A stretch of 64,000 bases of DNA, from assembly GCA_016709225.1 (NCBI GenBank), contig JADJEE010000012.1:434001-498000 (forward strand), in the 5' to 3' direction. The translations under genes were made by a program, and so were the position numbers. Below the pieces are notes generated by a model. It had not been told where the DNA came from. It searched no databases and saw nothing but the letters and a program-made list of their open reading frames with translations. This document shows, in pieces, positions 9,600 to 17,712 of the stretch (position 1 is the stretch's first letter; each line of letters begins with the position of its first letter). Source of the DNA: Deltaproteobacteria bacterium (GTDB lineage Bacteria > Myxococcota_A > Polyangia > Nannocystales > Nannocystaceae).

Positions 9600-10556
9600 G
9601 TGGACGATCCGACGTTGTACCCGCACATCGAACCCTACGCCTCGGGGCTGCTGCGCGTCAGCGACGTGCACGCGCTCTACTGGGAGCAGTGCGGCAACCC
9701 CAACGGCAAGCCGGTGGTCTTCTTGCACGGCGGGCCCGGCGGTGGCATCGAGCCCCGACACCGACGCTTCTTCGATCCTCGGCACTACCGCATCATCCTG
9801 TTCGACCAGCGCGGCTGCGGCCGCAGCGTCCCGCACGCGAGCCTGGTCGACAACACCACCTGGGATCTGGTCGACGACATCGAGCGCCTGCGCGAGTTCG
9901 TCGGCGTGCCGCGCTGGCAGGTCTTCGGCGGCTCGTGGGGCAGCACGCTCGCGCTCGCCTATGCCGAGCGCCATCCCGAGCGCGTGACCGAGCTGGTGCT
10001 ACGCGGCATCTTCACCTTCGCGGACGACGAGATGGCGTGGTTCTACGGCCACGGCACGCGCTGGCTGTATCCCGACGCGTGGGCCGCGTTCGAGGGCGCG
10101 ATCGATGCCGCCGAGCGCGACGACCTGATCGCCGCTTACCACCGGCGGCTGTTGTCCGACGATCGCATCACGCGCGAGCAAGCCGCGCGGGCATGGAGCA
10201 CGTGGGAGTGCAGCGTCGCGATGCTGCGGCAGGACCCCACGCTCATTGCCCACTGCGAAGACACCACGTTCACGATGGCGTTCGCGCGCATCGAGTGCCA
10301 CTACTTCGTCAACCGCGGCTTCCTGAGCCACGGCCACCAGCTGCTCGACGGCGTCGACGCCCTGCGCCACATCCCGGGCGTGATCGTGCACGGCCGCTAC
10401 GACGTCATCTGTCCGCTCCGCAACGCCTGGCGGCTGCATCGCGCGTGGCCCGAGGCCGAGCTGGTGCTGGTCGAGGGCGCGGGCCACTCGGCGAACGAGG
10501 CCGGCATCGCCGCAGCGCTGCGTCGCGCCACCGATGGCTTCGCGCAGCGCCGCTGA
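9600..10556 (+). CDS. pip: Proline iminopeptidase (second of a tandem pair)
   Basis: A 318-residue paralogue of the preceding gene with every catalytic motif kept: HGGPGGG, FDQRGCGRS, GGSWGS, GRYDVICP and GAGHSANE. Extended blocks such as FARIECHYFVN are identical in the two copies, indicating a duplication, yet the lid region between the Ser and Asp motifs has diverged, so specificity may differ. The GTG at 9600 places the YPHIEP motif at the same distance from the N-terminus as YPEIEP in the first copy. It converges with the gene at 10570. Confidence 0.9.
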   Translation: MDDPTLYPHIEPYASGLLRVSDVHALYWEQCGNPNGKPVVFLHGGPGGGIEPRHRRFFDPRHYRIILFDQRGCGRSVPHASLVDNTTWDLVDDIERLREFVGVPRWQVFGGSWGSTLALAYAERHPERVTELVLRGIFTFADDEMAWFYGHGTRWLYPDAWAAFEGAIDAAERDDLIAAYHRRLLSDDRITREQAARAWSTWECSVAMLRQDPTLIAHCEDTTFTMAFARIECHYFVNRGFLSHGHQLLDGVDALRHIPGVIVHGRYDVICPLRNAWRLHRAWPEAELVLVEGAGHSANEAGIAAALRRATDGFAQRR

Positions 10557-10569
10557 AGCGGCGGCGGGC

Positions 10570-11043
10570 TCACTTCGTGCCTGCCGGCTCCGCGAGCGCC
10601 TCGTCGACGGCCTCGATCCAAGCCTCGCGGTGCGGCAGCAGCTCGGGGTCGTGTTCGCCGAAGAAGTCGACCGCGGCCGCGGTGCCATGGACGACCTTGA
10701 TGGGCGACCGACTCAGACGCAGCAACGACACCGCGGTGATGAAGCTGAGCTGCAGCGCCCCGGCGAACGAGCTGCGTGCGGGCCACACCGCGAACACGAG
10801 GCGATCGCCGCACTCCTTCCACAGCGCGAGCATCATCGCGCGGACCTCCGGGTCCATCCGCGGTCGCGGCGCTCGCAGCACCGCGAACACGTAGACCTTG
10901 CCTTCGAGGCGCGACAGATGCTGCCGGAGGGCGTCGCGGAACACCGCGAACGACGCGACGCTGGGCGCCTCGCGCGTGACGACCAGCAGCAGCCGCCCGA
11001 AGGTGGCAAGCAGTGCCTCGTCGTCGTCTCGAATCGTGCGCAC
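10570..11043 (-). CDS. Small protein of unknown function, possibly STAS-like
   Basis: A 157-residue protein without signal peptide or membrane segment. The alternating beta/alpha pattern (LLLVVTREAP, KVYVFAVLRAP, DRLVFAVWPARS, SPIKVVHGTAAAVDFF) resembles the small STAS-like or SpoIIAA-like proteins common in myxobacteria, but no diagnostic motif was seen, so this is tentative. The start is a GTG at 11043; a longer frame would run back through the stop of the upstream lipoprotein gene. It follows that gene with 20 bases between them and probably forms an operon with it and the oligopeptidase gene. Confidence 0.55.
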   Translation of the reverse strand: MRTIRDDDEALLATFGRLLLVVTREAPSVASFAVFRDALRQHLSRLEGKVYVFAVLRAPRPRMDPEVRAMMLALWKECGDRLVFAVWPARSSFAGALQLSFITAVSLLRLSRSPIKVVHGTAAAVDFFGEHDPELLPHREAWIEAVDEALAEPAGTK

Positions 11044-11063
11044 GAGCCCTTGGTCCCCGTTCT

Positions 11064-11546
11064 TCAGCCGCCGATCGACACTTCGCGCAGGAAGCTGCGG
11101 CACTCACCGTCACAGGCCTCGACGTCCTGCTCCTGCCATGCGGGTGTCAATGTGTTGTCCAGCACCAGCGAGGACTCTGCGTTGCGCACGGTCAGCTCGA
11201 AGCTGTCGGGCGCGACGTGCCAGCGGACGATGATCCGCGTGCGGCCATCGGCGGGCTCGCCCCCGCTGTCGGAGCCGCCGGCGACGCCGTCGTCGATGTA
11301 GGCCTCGGCGTCGCCGCTGCACTCGATCGCGTCACCCGGCGCGGTCGCGACCTCGACGGCACAGGCAGCGCTGGCATCGGGTGAGCTGAGGCGGATGTCG
11401 TAGCTCGGGCTCGCGAAGGCGCCATCGGCCCCCATCGCGAGGAACTGCAGCTCGACGAACTCGCGGCAGGCGTCGTCGCATGGCTTGCAGCCGACGACGG
11501 GGGACAGCGCGATGCAGGACGCGAGGAGGAGACGTTGCAAGTTCAT
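11064..11546 (-). CDS. Small lipoprotein of unknown function
   Basis: A 160-residue predicted lipoprotein. The leader MNLQRLLLASCIALSPVVGC ends in a lipobox. The mature part contains cysteines near the ends (CKPCDDAC, VEACDGECRS) and a central beta-rich domain (RTRIIVRWHVAPDSFELTV). Its ATG overlaps the stop of the upstream oligopeptidase by four bases (ATGA), so translational coupling is likely. No function can be assigned. Confidence 0.72.
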   Translation of the reverse strand: MNLQRLLLASCIALSPVVGCKPCDDACREFVELQFLAMGADGAFASPSYDIRLSSPDASAACAVEVATAPGDAIECSGDAEAYIDDGVAGGSDSGGEPADGRTRIIVRWHVAPDSFELTVRNAESSLVLDNTLTPAWQEQDVEACDGECRSFLREVSIGG

Positions 11547-13735
11547 GGTGAGGTCGATCCCAGGCGGTCGAGCACGAAGGCCTCGATGAGCGCGCGCTCC
11601 TCGAGCGCAGCGTAGCGGCCGCTGGCGCCACTGTGGCCGGCGTCCATCTCGGTGTGGAGCAGCAGTTGCGAGCCCGCGGGCTGCTGGGCCTGCGCGCGCA
11701 GCTTCGCCACCCACTTGGCCGGCTCCCAGTAGCCCACGCGCGGGTCGTTCCAGCCCGCAAGCACCAGCATGTCCGGGTAGCGCTGCGCGCGGACGTTGTC
11801 GTAGGGGGAGTAGGCCATCATCCATGCGAACTGCTCGGCCAGCTCGGGGTTGCCCCACTCGTCCCACTCACCGGCGGTCAGCGGCAACGAGGCGTCGCGC
11901 ATGGTGTTGATGACGTCGACGAACGGCACGTCGGCGATGGCGACCCGGAAGAGCTCCGGATGACGGGTCACCACCGCGCCGATCAACAGGCCGCCGGCAC
12001 TGCCGCCCTCGATCGCGATGCGACCGCGCGCGGCGTCGCCGTGTTCGACGAGGAACTCGGCCGCGGTCACGAAGTCGTCGAAGGTGTTGTGCTTGGCCGC
12101 GAGCTTGCCGGCCTCGTACCACGCGCGGCCCAGCTCGCCGCCGCCGCGCACATGGGCGATGGCCACGGCGACGCCGCGGTCGAGCAGCGGCAGCGCGGTG
12201 TCGTCGAACGAGGCTTCGTACGGCGAGCCGTAGGCGCCGTAGCCCTGCAGGTACAGCGGCGCGGGCCGAGGCGCATCGCGCCGGCGCACCAGCGTGATGG
12301 GCACCCGCACACCGTCGGGCGTGGGCGCCTCGAGCCGCGTGAGCTCGTAGCGAGAGGGCTCGAACTGCGGCACGGCATCGCGCTTGCGCAGCTCGAGCTT
12401 GCGGGTCGCGAGATCGTAGTCGAACACGGTGTCCGGCGTGACCGGCGAGCTGTAGCGCAGCCGGATCGAGTGGCTACGGTAGTCGTGCGCCCCGCCGACG
12501 CTGGCGTCATGGGCGACGTCGGGCCACGCGATGGTGTGGTGCTCGCCCTTGCGGTCGAAGATCCACACCTGCGGCAGCCCAGCTTCGCGACCACTGACGA
12601 CGACGTGGTCGGCGAGCACCTCGAGCCCACCGAAGCTCGCGCCGGGGTCGGGCTGCGCCACCGGCCGCCAGTGGGCGCGGCCCGGCTTGCGCAGGCTCGC
12701 GCGCTTCAACGCAAACTCGGGTGCGCCGTCGTTGGTCAGCACGTACAGCGCGTCCCCCTGTGGCGCGACCTGGTACTCGATGCCCTTGCGGCGGGGCTCG
12801 ACCACGCGCCACGGCGCGCTCGGACGCCCGGCCGGCACGAATCGGACCTCGCTGGTGATCTGGCTGGAGGAAGCCACGAACAACCAAGCATCGTCCAGGG
12901 AGCGCCAGATCGAGAGCGAGAACTGTGCGTCCGCTTCCTCGAACACGAGGGTCGCGCGCTCGGGCTGTGCCGGGTCGACCCGCCAGATCTGATGGTCGCG
13001 GTGGGCCTCGTCGAGCCGGGTGTAGAAGAGCGTGTGGCCATCATTGGCCCACTCCAGCTCACCGCCGATGTCACCGGTCGCAGGCTCGCCCTCGCGCGCG
13101 GTCTCGGCCCCGAACTGGGCCTGCAACGCGCCCGTAGCGATGTCGGCGACGAAGACCCGGTAGCGCTCGTCGCCCCGCAGATCCTCCGTCCACGCGATGC
13201 GGCGGTGGTCGGGCGAGATCGCGACCGCGCCGACGCTGTAGTGCTCGTGGCCCGCGGCGCGCGCGTTGGCATCGAGGACCACCTGCTCGTGCGCGGGATC
13301 GAGGTCGCCCTTGGGGCGGCGCAACGAGACGTCGTACTCCTGGCCGTCGGAGATGCGCTCGAAGTACTCCCAGTCGCCCCACGGAACCGGCACGGAGGTG
13401 TCGTCCGCGATGATCCGCGCGCGCAGCTCACCCAGCACGGTCTCGCGCAGGGCCTTGGTCGGCGCCAGCACGGCCTCGGCGTAGCGATTCTCGGCCTCGA
13501 CGTAGGCCCGCACCCGGGGGTCGTCGCGGTCGCGCAGCCACGCGTACGGATCGACCAGCGTGGTGCCGTGCAGCGTGGTCGTCACCGGCTCGCGCGGGGC
13601 GACCGGAGCGGTCGGCGTCGCGCCGCCATCGTCGGCAACGACAGGGGGCGGTGCGGCCGACCCCGGCGGCGTGCGGCAGGCGACCACGCCCAACGCACAC
13701 ACCCACGTCGCGGCGACCGAGCCCCGCCAGTTCAC
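11543..13735 (-). CDS. ptrB: Oligopeptidase B / prolyl oligopeptidase family, lipoprotein form
   Basis: Serine peptidase of family S9A with 730 residues, the usual length for the family. An N-terminal beta-propeller (family entry motif DPYAWLRDRDDP near residue 65) caps a C-terminal alpha/beta-hydrolase domain. The catalytic residues are visible: Ser in GGSAGG, Asp in GWNDPRV and His in DAGHSG. The unusual feature is the N-terminus, a hydrophobic leader closing with a lipobox (LGVVAC) and then a Pro/Ala-rich spacer, so the enzyme is predicted to be membrane-anchored outside the cytoplasm. The GTG start overlaps the hemB stop (GTGA), and its own stop overlaps the next lipoprotein start. Confidence 0.9.
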   Translation of the reverse strand: MNWRGSVAATWVCALGVVACRTPPGSAAPPPVVADDGGATPTAPVAPREPVTTTLHGTTLVDPYAWLRDRDDPRVRAYVEAENRYAEAVLAPTKALRETVLGELRARIIADDTSVPVPWGDWEYFERISDGQEYDVSLRRPKGDLDPAHEQVVLDANARAAGHEHYSVGAVAISPDHRRIAWTEDLRGDERYRVFVADIATGALQAQFGAETAREGEPATGDIGGELEWANDGHTLFYTRLDEAHRDHQIWRVDPAQPERATLVFEEADAQFSLSIWRSLDDAWLFVASSSQITSEVRFVPAGRPSAPWRVVEPRRKGIEYQVAPQGDALYVLTNDGAPEFALKRASLRKPGRAHWRPVAQPDPGASFGGLEVLADHVVVSGREAGLPQVWIFDRKGEHHTIAWPDVAHDASVGGAHDYRSHSIRLRYSSPVTPDTVFDYDLATRKLELRKRDAVPQFEPSRYELTRLEAPTPDGVRVPITLVRRRDAPRPAPLYLQGYGAYGSPYEASFDDTALPLLDRGVAVAIAHVRGGGELGRAWYEAGKLAAKHNTFDDFVTAAEFLVEHGDAARGRIAIEGGSAGGLLIGAVVTRHPELFRVAIADVPFVDVINTMRDASLPLTAGEWDEWGNPELAEQFAWMMAYSPYDNVRAQRYPDMLVLAGWNDPRVGYWEPAKWVAKLRAQAQQPAGSQLLLHTEMDAGHSGASGRYAALEERALIEAFVLDRLGSTSP

Positions 13736-14721
13736 GCGCCGGCCAGCCACTGGGCGACCTGTCGCGCGTAGTACGTCAGCACGATGTCGGCGCCGGCGCG
13801 GCGGATCGCAGTGAGGCTCTCGATCGCGACCCTCCGCTCGTCGAGCCATCCGCGCTCCGACCCGGCCTTGAGCATCGCGTACTCGCCACTGACCTGATAC
13901 GCGGCGACCGGCAGCGCGGTCGCGTCGCGGACCCGTGCGATCACGTCGAGGTAGGCGCCAGCGGGCTTGACCATCACCATGTCGGCGCCCTCGTCCTCGT
14001 CGAGCACGACCTCGCGCATCGCCTCGCGGACGTTGCCCGGGTCCATCTGGTAGGTCTTCTTGTCGCCGTGCTTGGGCGCGCTGTCGAGCGCATCGCGGAA
14101 CGGGCCGTAGAACGCCGAGGCGTACTTGGCGGTGTACGCGAGGATCGAGACCTCGGTGAAGCCCTCGGCATCGAGCGCATCGCGGATCGCACCCACGCGA
14201 CCGTCCATCATGTCCGACGGCGCGATCACGTCGCTGCCGGCCTTGGCCTGCGCCAACGCCTGGCGGCACAGCACCTCGATGGTCTCGTCGTTGAGGATGC
14301 GACCGTCGGCGGCGACGATGCCGTCGTGGCCGTCCGAGGAGTACGGATCGAGCGCGACGTCGGTCACCAGCATCACGTCGGGCCAGCGGGCCTTGAGGCT
14401 GGCGACCAGCGTGGGAATGAGACCGTCGGGGTTGTGGGCCTCGCTGCCGCGCGGGTCCTTGAGGCGCTCCTCGACCGCGGGGAACAGCGCGATCATCCGT
14501 ACGCCGACATCGCGCGCGCGCTCGACCTCCGCCATCAGCGAGCGCGCGCACAGGCGAGCGCAGCCCGGCATCGATGCGATCGGCACGTCGCCTTCGCCGG
14601 CGTGGACGAACAGCGGATAGACGAAGTGCTGCGGGCCCACCGTGGTCTCGCGGCAGGCGACGCGGATGGTCTCCGACTTGCGATTGCGACGCGGCCGTTG
14701 CCGCTGCTCGAAGTGCACCAT
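13732..14721 (-). CDS. hemB: Delta-aminolevulinic acid dehydratase (porphobilinogen synthase)
   Basis: Condenses two 5-aminolevulinate molecules to porphobilinogen, the committed step to haem, cobalamin and bacteriochlorophyll, so it supplies the photosynthesis cluster although it lies 31 kb from it. The 329 residues match the family. Visible motifs include the Schiff-base lysine region MVMVKPAGAYLD, APSDMMDGRV and KYASAFYGPFRDA. The metal-loop segment DVALDPYSSDGHDG carries aspartates where zinc-type enzymes have cysteines, which marks a magnesium-type HemB. The last bases overlap the start of the oligopeptidase gene. Confidence 0.96.
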   Translation of the reverse strand: MVHFEQRQRPRRNRKSETIRVACRETTVGPQHFVYPLFVHAGEGDVPIASMPGCARLCARSLMAEVERARDVGVRMIALFPAVEERLKDPRGSEAHNPDGLIPTLVASLKARWPDVMLVTDVALDPYSSDGHDGIVAADGRILNDETIEVLCRQALAQAKAGSDVIAPSDMMDGRVGAIRDALDAEGFTEVSILAYTAKYASAFYGPFRDALDSAPKHGDKKTYQMDPGNVREAMREVVLDEDEGADMVMVKPAGAYLDVIARVRDATALPVAAYQVSGEYAMLKAGSERGWLDERRVAIESLTAIRRAGADIVLTYYARQVAQWLAGA

Positions 14722-14731
14722 GGCGCTTTCC

Positions 14732-15331
14732 TTAGCACGGCGACCGCCGCAGTGCGGCGCGGTGGCTCACCATCGTCGAATCCGCGGCCGCGAAGCGCCA
14801 GCGCCGGGCGCGGTCGCGCGCGGTCGCGAAGTCGATGCCGATGCGACGGCCCTCCAACACGCCCGACGGCGGCGCGCCGGCCTCGATCACGAGGCCGCCG
14901 GGCCGATGCAGCGGATGCTCGGTCCACGTGGTGTCGAGCTCGAGCGCGGCGCCGACCTTGCCCGGCCCCGCCAGTAGCGCGGGCCCCTTCATCCCGCCGC
15001 GGCGACGCTGCACGATCGCGAGCCCCTCGACCGGCTCGCACGCACGCACCAGCACGGCCGCGGCCTCGTGCGGTCCGCCCGCGACGACGTTGAGCATGTG
15101 GTGCATGCCGTAGCAGAGGTAGACGTACGCGCGGCCGGGCGGGCCGAACAGCGCAGCCGTGCGGGCGGTGCGACCGGCCCGGGCATGGCACGCGGTGTCG
15201 CCGGGCCACGCGTAGGCCTCGACCTCGGTGATGCGCAGCGCAACCGGCCCGCGGCGGATGACCTGACCGAGCAGGGCTCGCGCGAGCTCGACCACGTCGC
15301 GATCGTAGAACGACAGCGGTAGCAGCGGCAT
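14732..15331 (-). CDS. 3-methyladenine DNA glycosylase (AAG/Mpg family)
   Basis: Base-excision repair glycosylase that removes alkylated purines from DNA. The 199 residues match the family, with signatures ITEVEAYAWPGDTACHA (the active-site Glu region), GRAYVYLCYGMHHMLNVV and the PGKVGAALEL segment. The ATG at 15331 begins MPLLPLSFYDRD, the normal start region before the ARALLG motif; the longer upstream frame has no family similarity. It ends 10 bases before hemB begins and may be cotranscribed with it. Confidence 0.9.
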   Translation of the reverse strand: MPLLPLSFYDRDVVELARALLGQVIRRGPVALRITEVEAYAWPGDTACHARAGRTARTAALFGPPGRAYVYLCYGMHHMLNVVAGGPHEAAAVLVRACEPVEGLAIVQRRRGGMKGPALLAGPGKVGAALELDTTWTEHPLHRPGGLVIEAGAPPSGVLEGRRIGIDFATARDRARRWRFAAADSTMVSHRAALRRSPC

Positions 15332-15351
15332 GCGGTGGGCTCCGCGGGCGC

Positions 15352-16092
15352 TCACGCCGGCTGCGACAGGCCCACGGCCTGTGCGACCTCGTCGCGGTAC
15401 GAGTGCCACGCCGGCAGCACCCGCTGCATCGCGGCGACCACCGCGGTCCGCCGCGCGGCGTCGGTGAAGTCGAGCACGATGCGCCATGCGGCGCGGCGGT
15501 GATCGCCCTCGACCATGCGGTGGGCGCGAACCAGCTCGAGGTGCTGCAACGGCAGGCCGTAGTGCTTCACCAGCGGGTGCTCCGACAGCGGCGGCTCGGG
15601 CCGCTTGGCGGCGCCGTCTTCGATCTCGCCGCGCTCGTACTCGGTGCCCTCGAGGAAGATCGTCGTGACCGCGGCGGCGATGTCCCAGCCCGCCGCGAGC
15701 GTGCAGCGATCGAGCTCGTCACGATAGGCCTGCGCGGCGGGCTGCAGCACCACCGCCTCGAAGCGCGCGACATCCATGCCCAGGCCCCGCGGGTACTCGA
15801 GGAACATCTCGGCATGCGGGCGCCCGCGCGAGAGCTTGCCGGTCTCCTCCTCGAAGAGGTTCTCCGCCAGCTCGGCGCGGGCCTGGGCAATCGGGCACTG
15901 CACGTAGGCCCGCCCCAGCAGCACCGCGAAGTCGCGGATGTAGACGGCGTACTCCTGCTCGAGGTGCAGGTGCAGCCGCGCGCGCTCGACCTGTCCGGTG
16001 GTGAACAGCGGCCAGGCCCAGTGGCGCTTGCGCTCCATCACCGACAACAGCGCCTCTCGAAAAGCCTCGCGATCCATCGCGCGCTCGATCAT
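15352..16092 (-). CDS. TenA/PqqC-fold protein (haem-oxygenase-like fold)
   Basis: A 246-residue all-helical protein resembling the PqqC/TenA/CADD superfamily, which has a haem-oxygenase-like fold and includes di-iron oxidases as well as thiaminases. Conserved-looking features are HLEQEYAVYIRDFAVLLGRAY near residues 42-62, AENLFEEETG near 75 and HLELVRAHRMVEGDHRRAAW near 180-200, where Glu/His pairs could bind iron. No PQQ gene partners lie nearby, so PqqC itself is unlikely; a CADD-like or desaturase-like enzyme is possible. It lies 20 bases upstream of the Mpg gene. Confidence 0.7.
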   Translation of the reverse strand: MIERAMDREAFREALLSVMERKRHWAWPLFTTGQVERARLHLHLEQEYAVYIRDFAVLLGRAYVQCPIAQARAELAENLFEEETGKLSRGRPHAEMFLEYPRGLGMDVARFEAVVLQPAAQAYRDELDRCTLAAGWDIAAAVTTIFLEGTEYERGEIEDGAAKRPEPPLSEHPLVKHYGLPLQHLELVRAHRMVEGDHRRAAWRIVLDFTDAARRTAVVAAMQRVLPAWHSYRDEVAQAVGLSQPA

Positions 16093-16169
16093 ACACGTCC
16101 GGGGGCCGCCCTGGCCGCTCGGATCGCGGCCCTTGCCGCGGCCGCGCCCACGCAGGCAGACTGGCGCGC

Positions 16170-16943
16170 GTGATCGTGCTGTCCGACGAGCGCGAGCAGG
16201 CGTGGGCCGAGCGCTTCCTGCTGTCGATCTCGCCGCTGTGGATCCTCGCGGTCGCGTGGGTGGTGCTCACGGGCGTGCTACGGACCTGGGACGACGCGCA
16301 CTACCTCGCGTTCGGCTGCGCGACCGCGGCCCCGGCCGCGATCGGCCCGCTGCTGGTCCGTGGCCGGCCCGATCGCGACCGCCCGGCGTGGCAGTCGTGG
16401 TGGTTCAAGTTGAACCTGTGGGTCGCGATCGTGGTCGCGTTCGGCACCTACTTCGGCACCCACTACTTCTTCGACTTCATGGGCATGCGCTACGCCTTCG
16501 GTGCGCGCTGGACCTTCGAGGCGGTCGGGCTCGGTCACAGCGGGCAGCGCGTGCCGGTGTTCATGTACCCGCTGACCCACGCGTACTTCATGACGTACTT
16601 CGTGGTGCTGCTGGTCGCCGAGCGCACGCTCGTCACGCGGCTGCGGCTGGGGCGGTTGGGTCGCGCGCTGGTGGTGCTGGGGCTGGCCTACGCGATTGCG
16701 TTTGCCGAGACCTTCTTCATGGCCACCGAGCTGCTGCGCGATCTGTTCGAGTACGGCCAGCGCCAGCGCATGCTCGCGGTGGGCTCGTTCGGGTACGCCG
16801 TGTACTTCGTGATCGGCCTGCCGATGGCGCGGCGGATCCGGCGCGACACGCCGGTGTCGCAGATCGTGATCGAGTCGCTCGCGACCTGCATGGCAATCTT
16901 GGTCGCGCTCGAGCTATGGGCGCAGCTCATCGGCCCGCTGTGA
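16170..16943 (+). CDS. Cycloeucalenol cycloisomerase homologue (sterol pathway)
   Basis: A 257-residue polytopic membrane protein that resembles plant cycloeucalenol cycloisomerase (CPI1), which opens the 9,19-cyclopropane ring of cycloartenol-type sterols. Matching blocks, from memory of the plant enzyme, include KLNLWVAIVVAFGTYFGTHY followed by FF-D (plant KANLW..., then THYFF), the F-MYPLTHAYF-TYF region, a long helix with LAYAIAFAETFFMA (plant LSYFIAYLETLAIA) and YAVYFVIGLPMARRI (plant YAIYFIVSFPMFFR). About six membrane spans are predicted. A sterol desaturase-family gene converges 9 bases downstream, which supports a sterol role. The start is GTG at 16170. Confidence 0.8.
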   Translation: MIVLSDEREQAWAERFLLSISPLWILAVAWVVLTGVLRTWDDAHYLAFGCATAAPAAIGPLLVRGRPDRDRPAWQSWWFKLNLWVAIVVAFGTYFGTHYFFDFMGMRYAFGARWTFEAVGLGHSGQRVPVFMYPLTHAYFMTYFVVLLVAERTLVTRLRLGRLGRALVVLGLAYAIAFAETFFMATELLRDLFEYGQRQRMLAVGSFGYAVYFVIGLPMARRIRRDTPVSQIVIESLATCMAILVALELWAQLIGPL

Positions 16944-16952
16944 GGGGCGGCG

Positions 16953-17660
16953 TCAGCGGTGGGTCTGCTTGGCCTGCCACTCGCGCCACTGACGATCGGT
17001 GCCCATCAACCGATCCCAGATGCCGAAGAACGAGCCGAGGCAGCCCTTGGCGGCGTACAGGTGGTGGAACGCGTGGCGACTGGCCACGCGCGTGAACGCG
17101 TAGCCACTGTGGGCCTCGACGGTCTCGTAGACCCGCACGAGCACCCACAGGCCGAAGGTGAAGAGGTGCGCGCCGAACAGCACCGGCGGCAACATGAACG
17201 AGACGAGGTTGGCGGCGACCTCGACCGGGTGCGCGTACTCGGAGGCGTGGCCGCGCACGTGACGGAAGGTGTGGTGCTGCACGTGGATCGCACGGAACCA
17301 CGCCGGGCGGTGCAGCAGCCGGTGACTCCAATAGAAGAGCGTGTCCTGCAGCACGATGAACGCCAGCAGCTGCCACGCGATCTCGAGCAGCCCCGGTAGC
17401 GGCGTGCCGTGGTGGCCGCCCATCGCCGCCCACGCGGGGTAGATCGCGAACGCCGTCACCGGCAGCAGCAGCACGTGTCCGCGCAGCACCTCGAGCACGG
17501 CCTTGCGCGAGAGCTCATCGGGCGGCGCCTTGCCCTCGGCGACCTGGAAGCGGCGGGCGAAGCCGCGGCGGAACATCAGCCCGAACGCCGCCCAGGTCGC
17601 GAAGAACGCCAGCTCGTGGGCGCCCCACACCACCAACGTGAACCACCAGCGCTCGGACAT
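16953..17660 (-). CDS. Sterol desaturase / fatty acid hydroxylase superfamily protein
   Basis: A 235-residue membrane di-iron enzyme. The three histidine motifs of the superfamily are present in order: HRLLHRP (HxxxH, near residue 117), HVQHHT (HxxHH, near 129) and HAFHHLY (HxxHH, near 208). About four membrane segments surround them. Family members include C-4 sterol methyl oxidases, C-5 desaturases and carotenoid hydroxylases, so the substrate is not fixed by motif alone. The convergent cycloeucalenol cycloisomerase homologue favours a sterol. The ATG at 17660 gives a short cytoplasmic N-terminus. Confidence 0.85.
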   Translation of the reverse strand: MSERWWFTLVVWGAHELAFFATWAAFGLMFRRGFARRFQVAEGKAPPDELSRKAVLEVLRGHVLLLPVTAFAIYPAWAAMGGHHGTPLPGLLEIAWQLLAFIVLQDTLFYWSHRLLHRPAWFRAIHVQHHTFRHVRGHASEYAHPVEVAANLVSFMLPPVLFGAHLFTFGLWVLVRVYETVEAHSGYAFTRVASRHAFHHLYAAKGCLGSFFGIWDRLMGTDRQWREWQAKQTHR

Positions 17661-17712
17661 CGTGACCGCGATCCTGGCGCGGGCCTGGTGCGCGCGCAAG
17701 TCGAGGGCGACG

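Noticed and set aside
15352..16092. PqqC (pyrroloquinoline quinone synthase)
   Set aside because: The fold fits, but there are no pqqA, pqqD or pqqE neighbours and key residues could not be confirmed.
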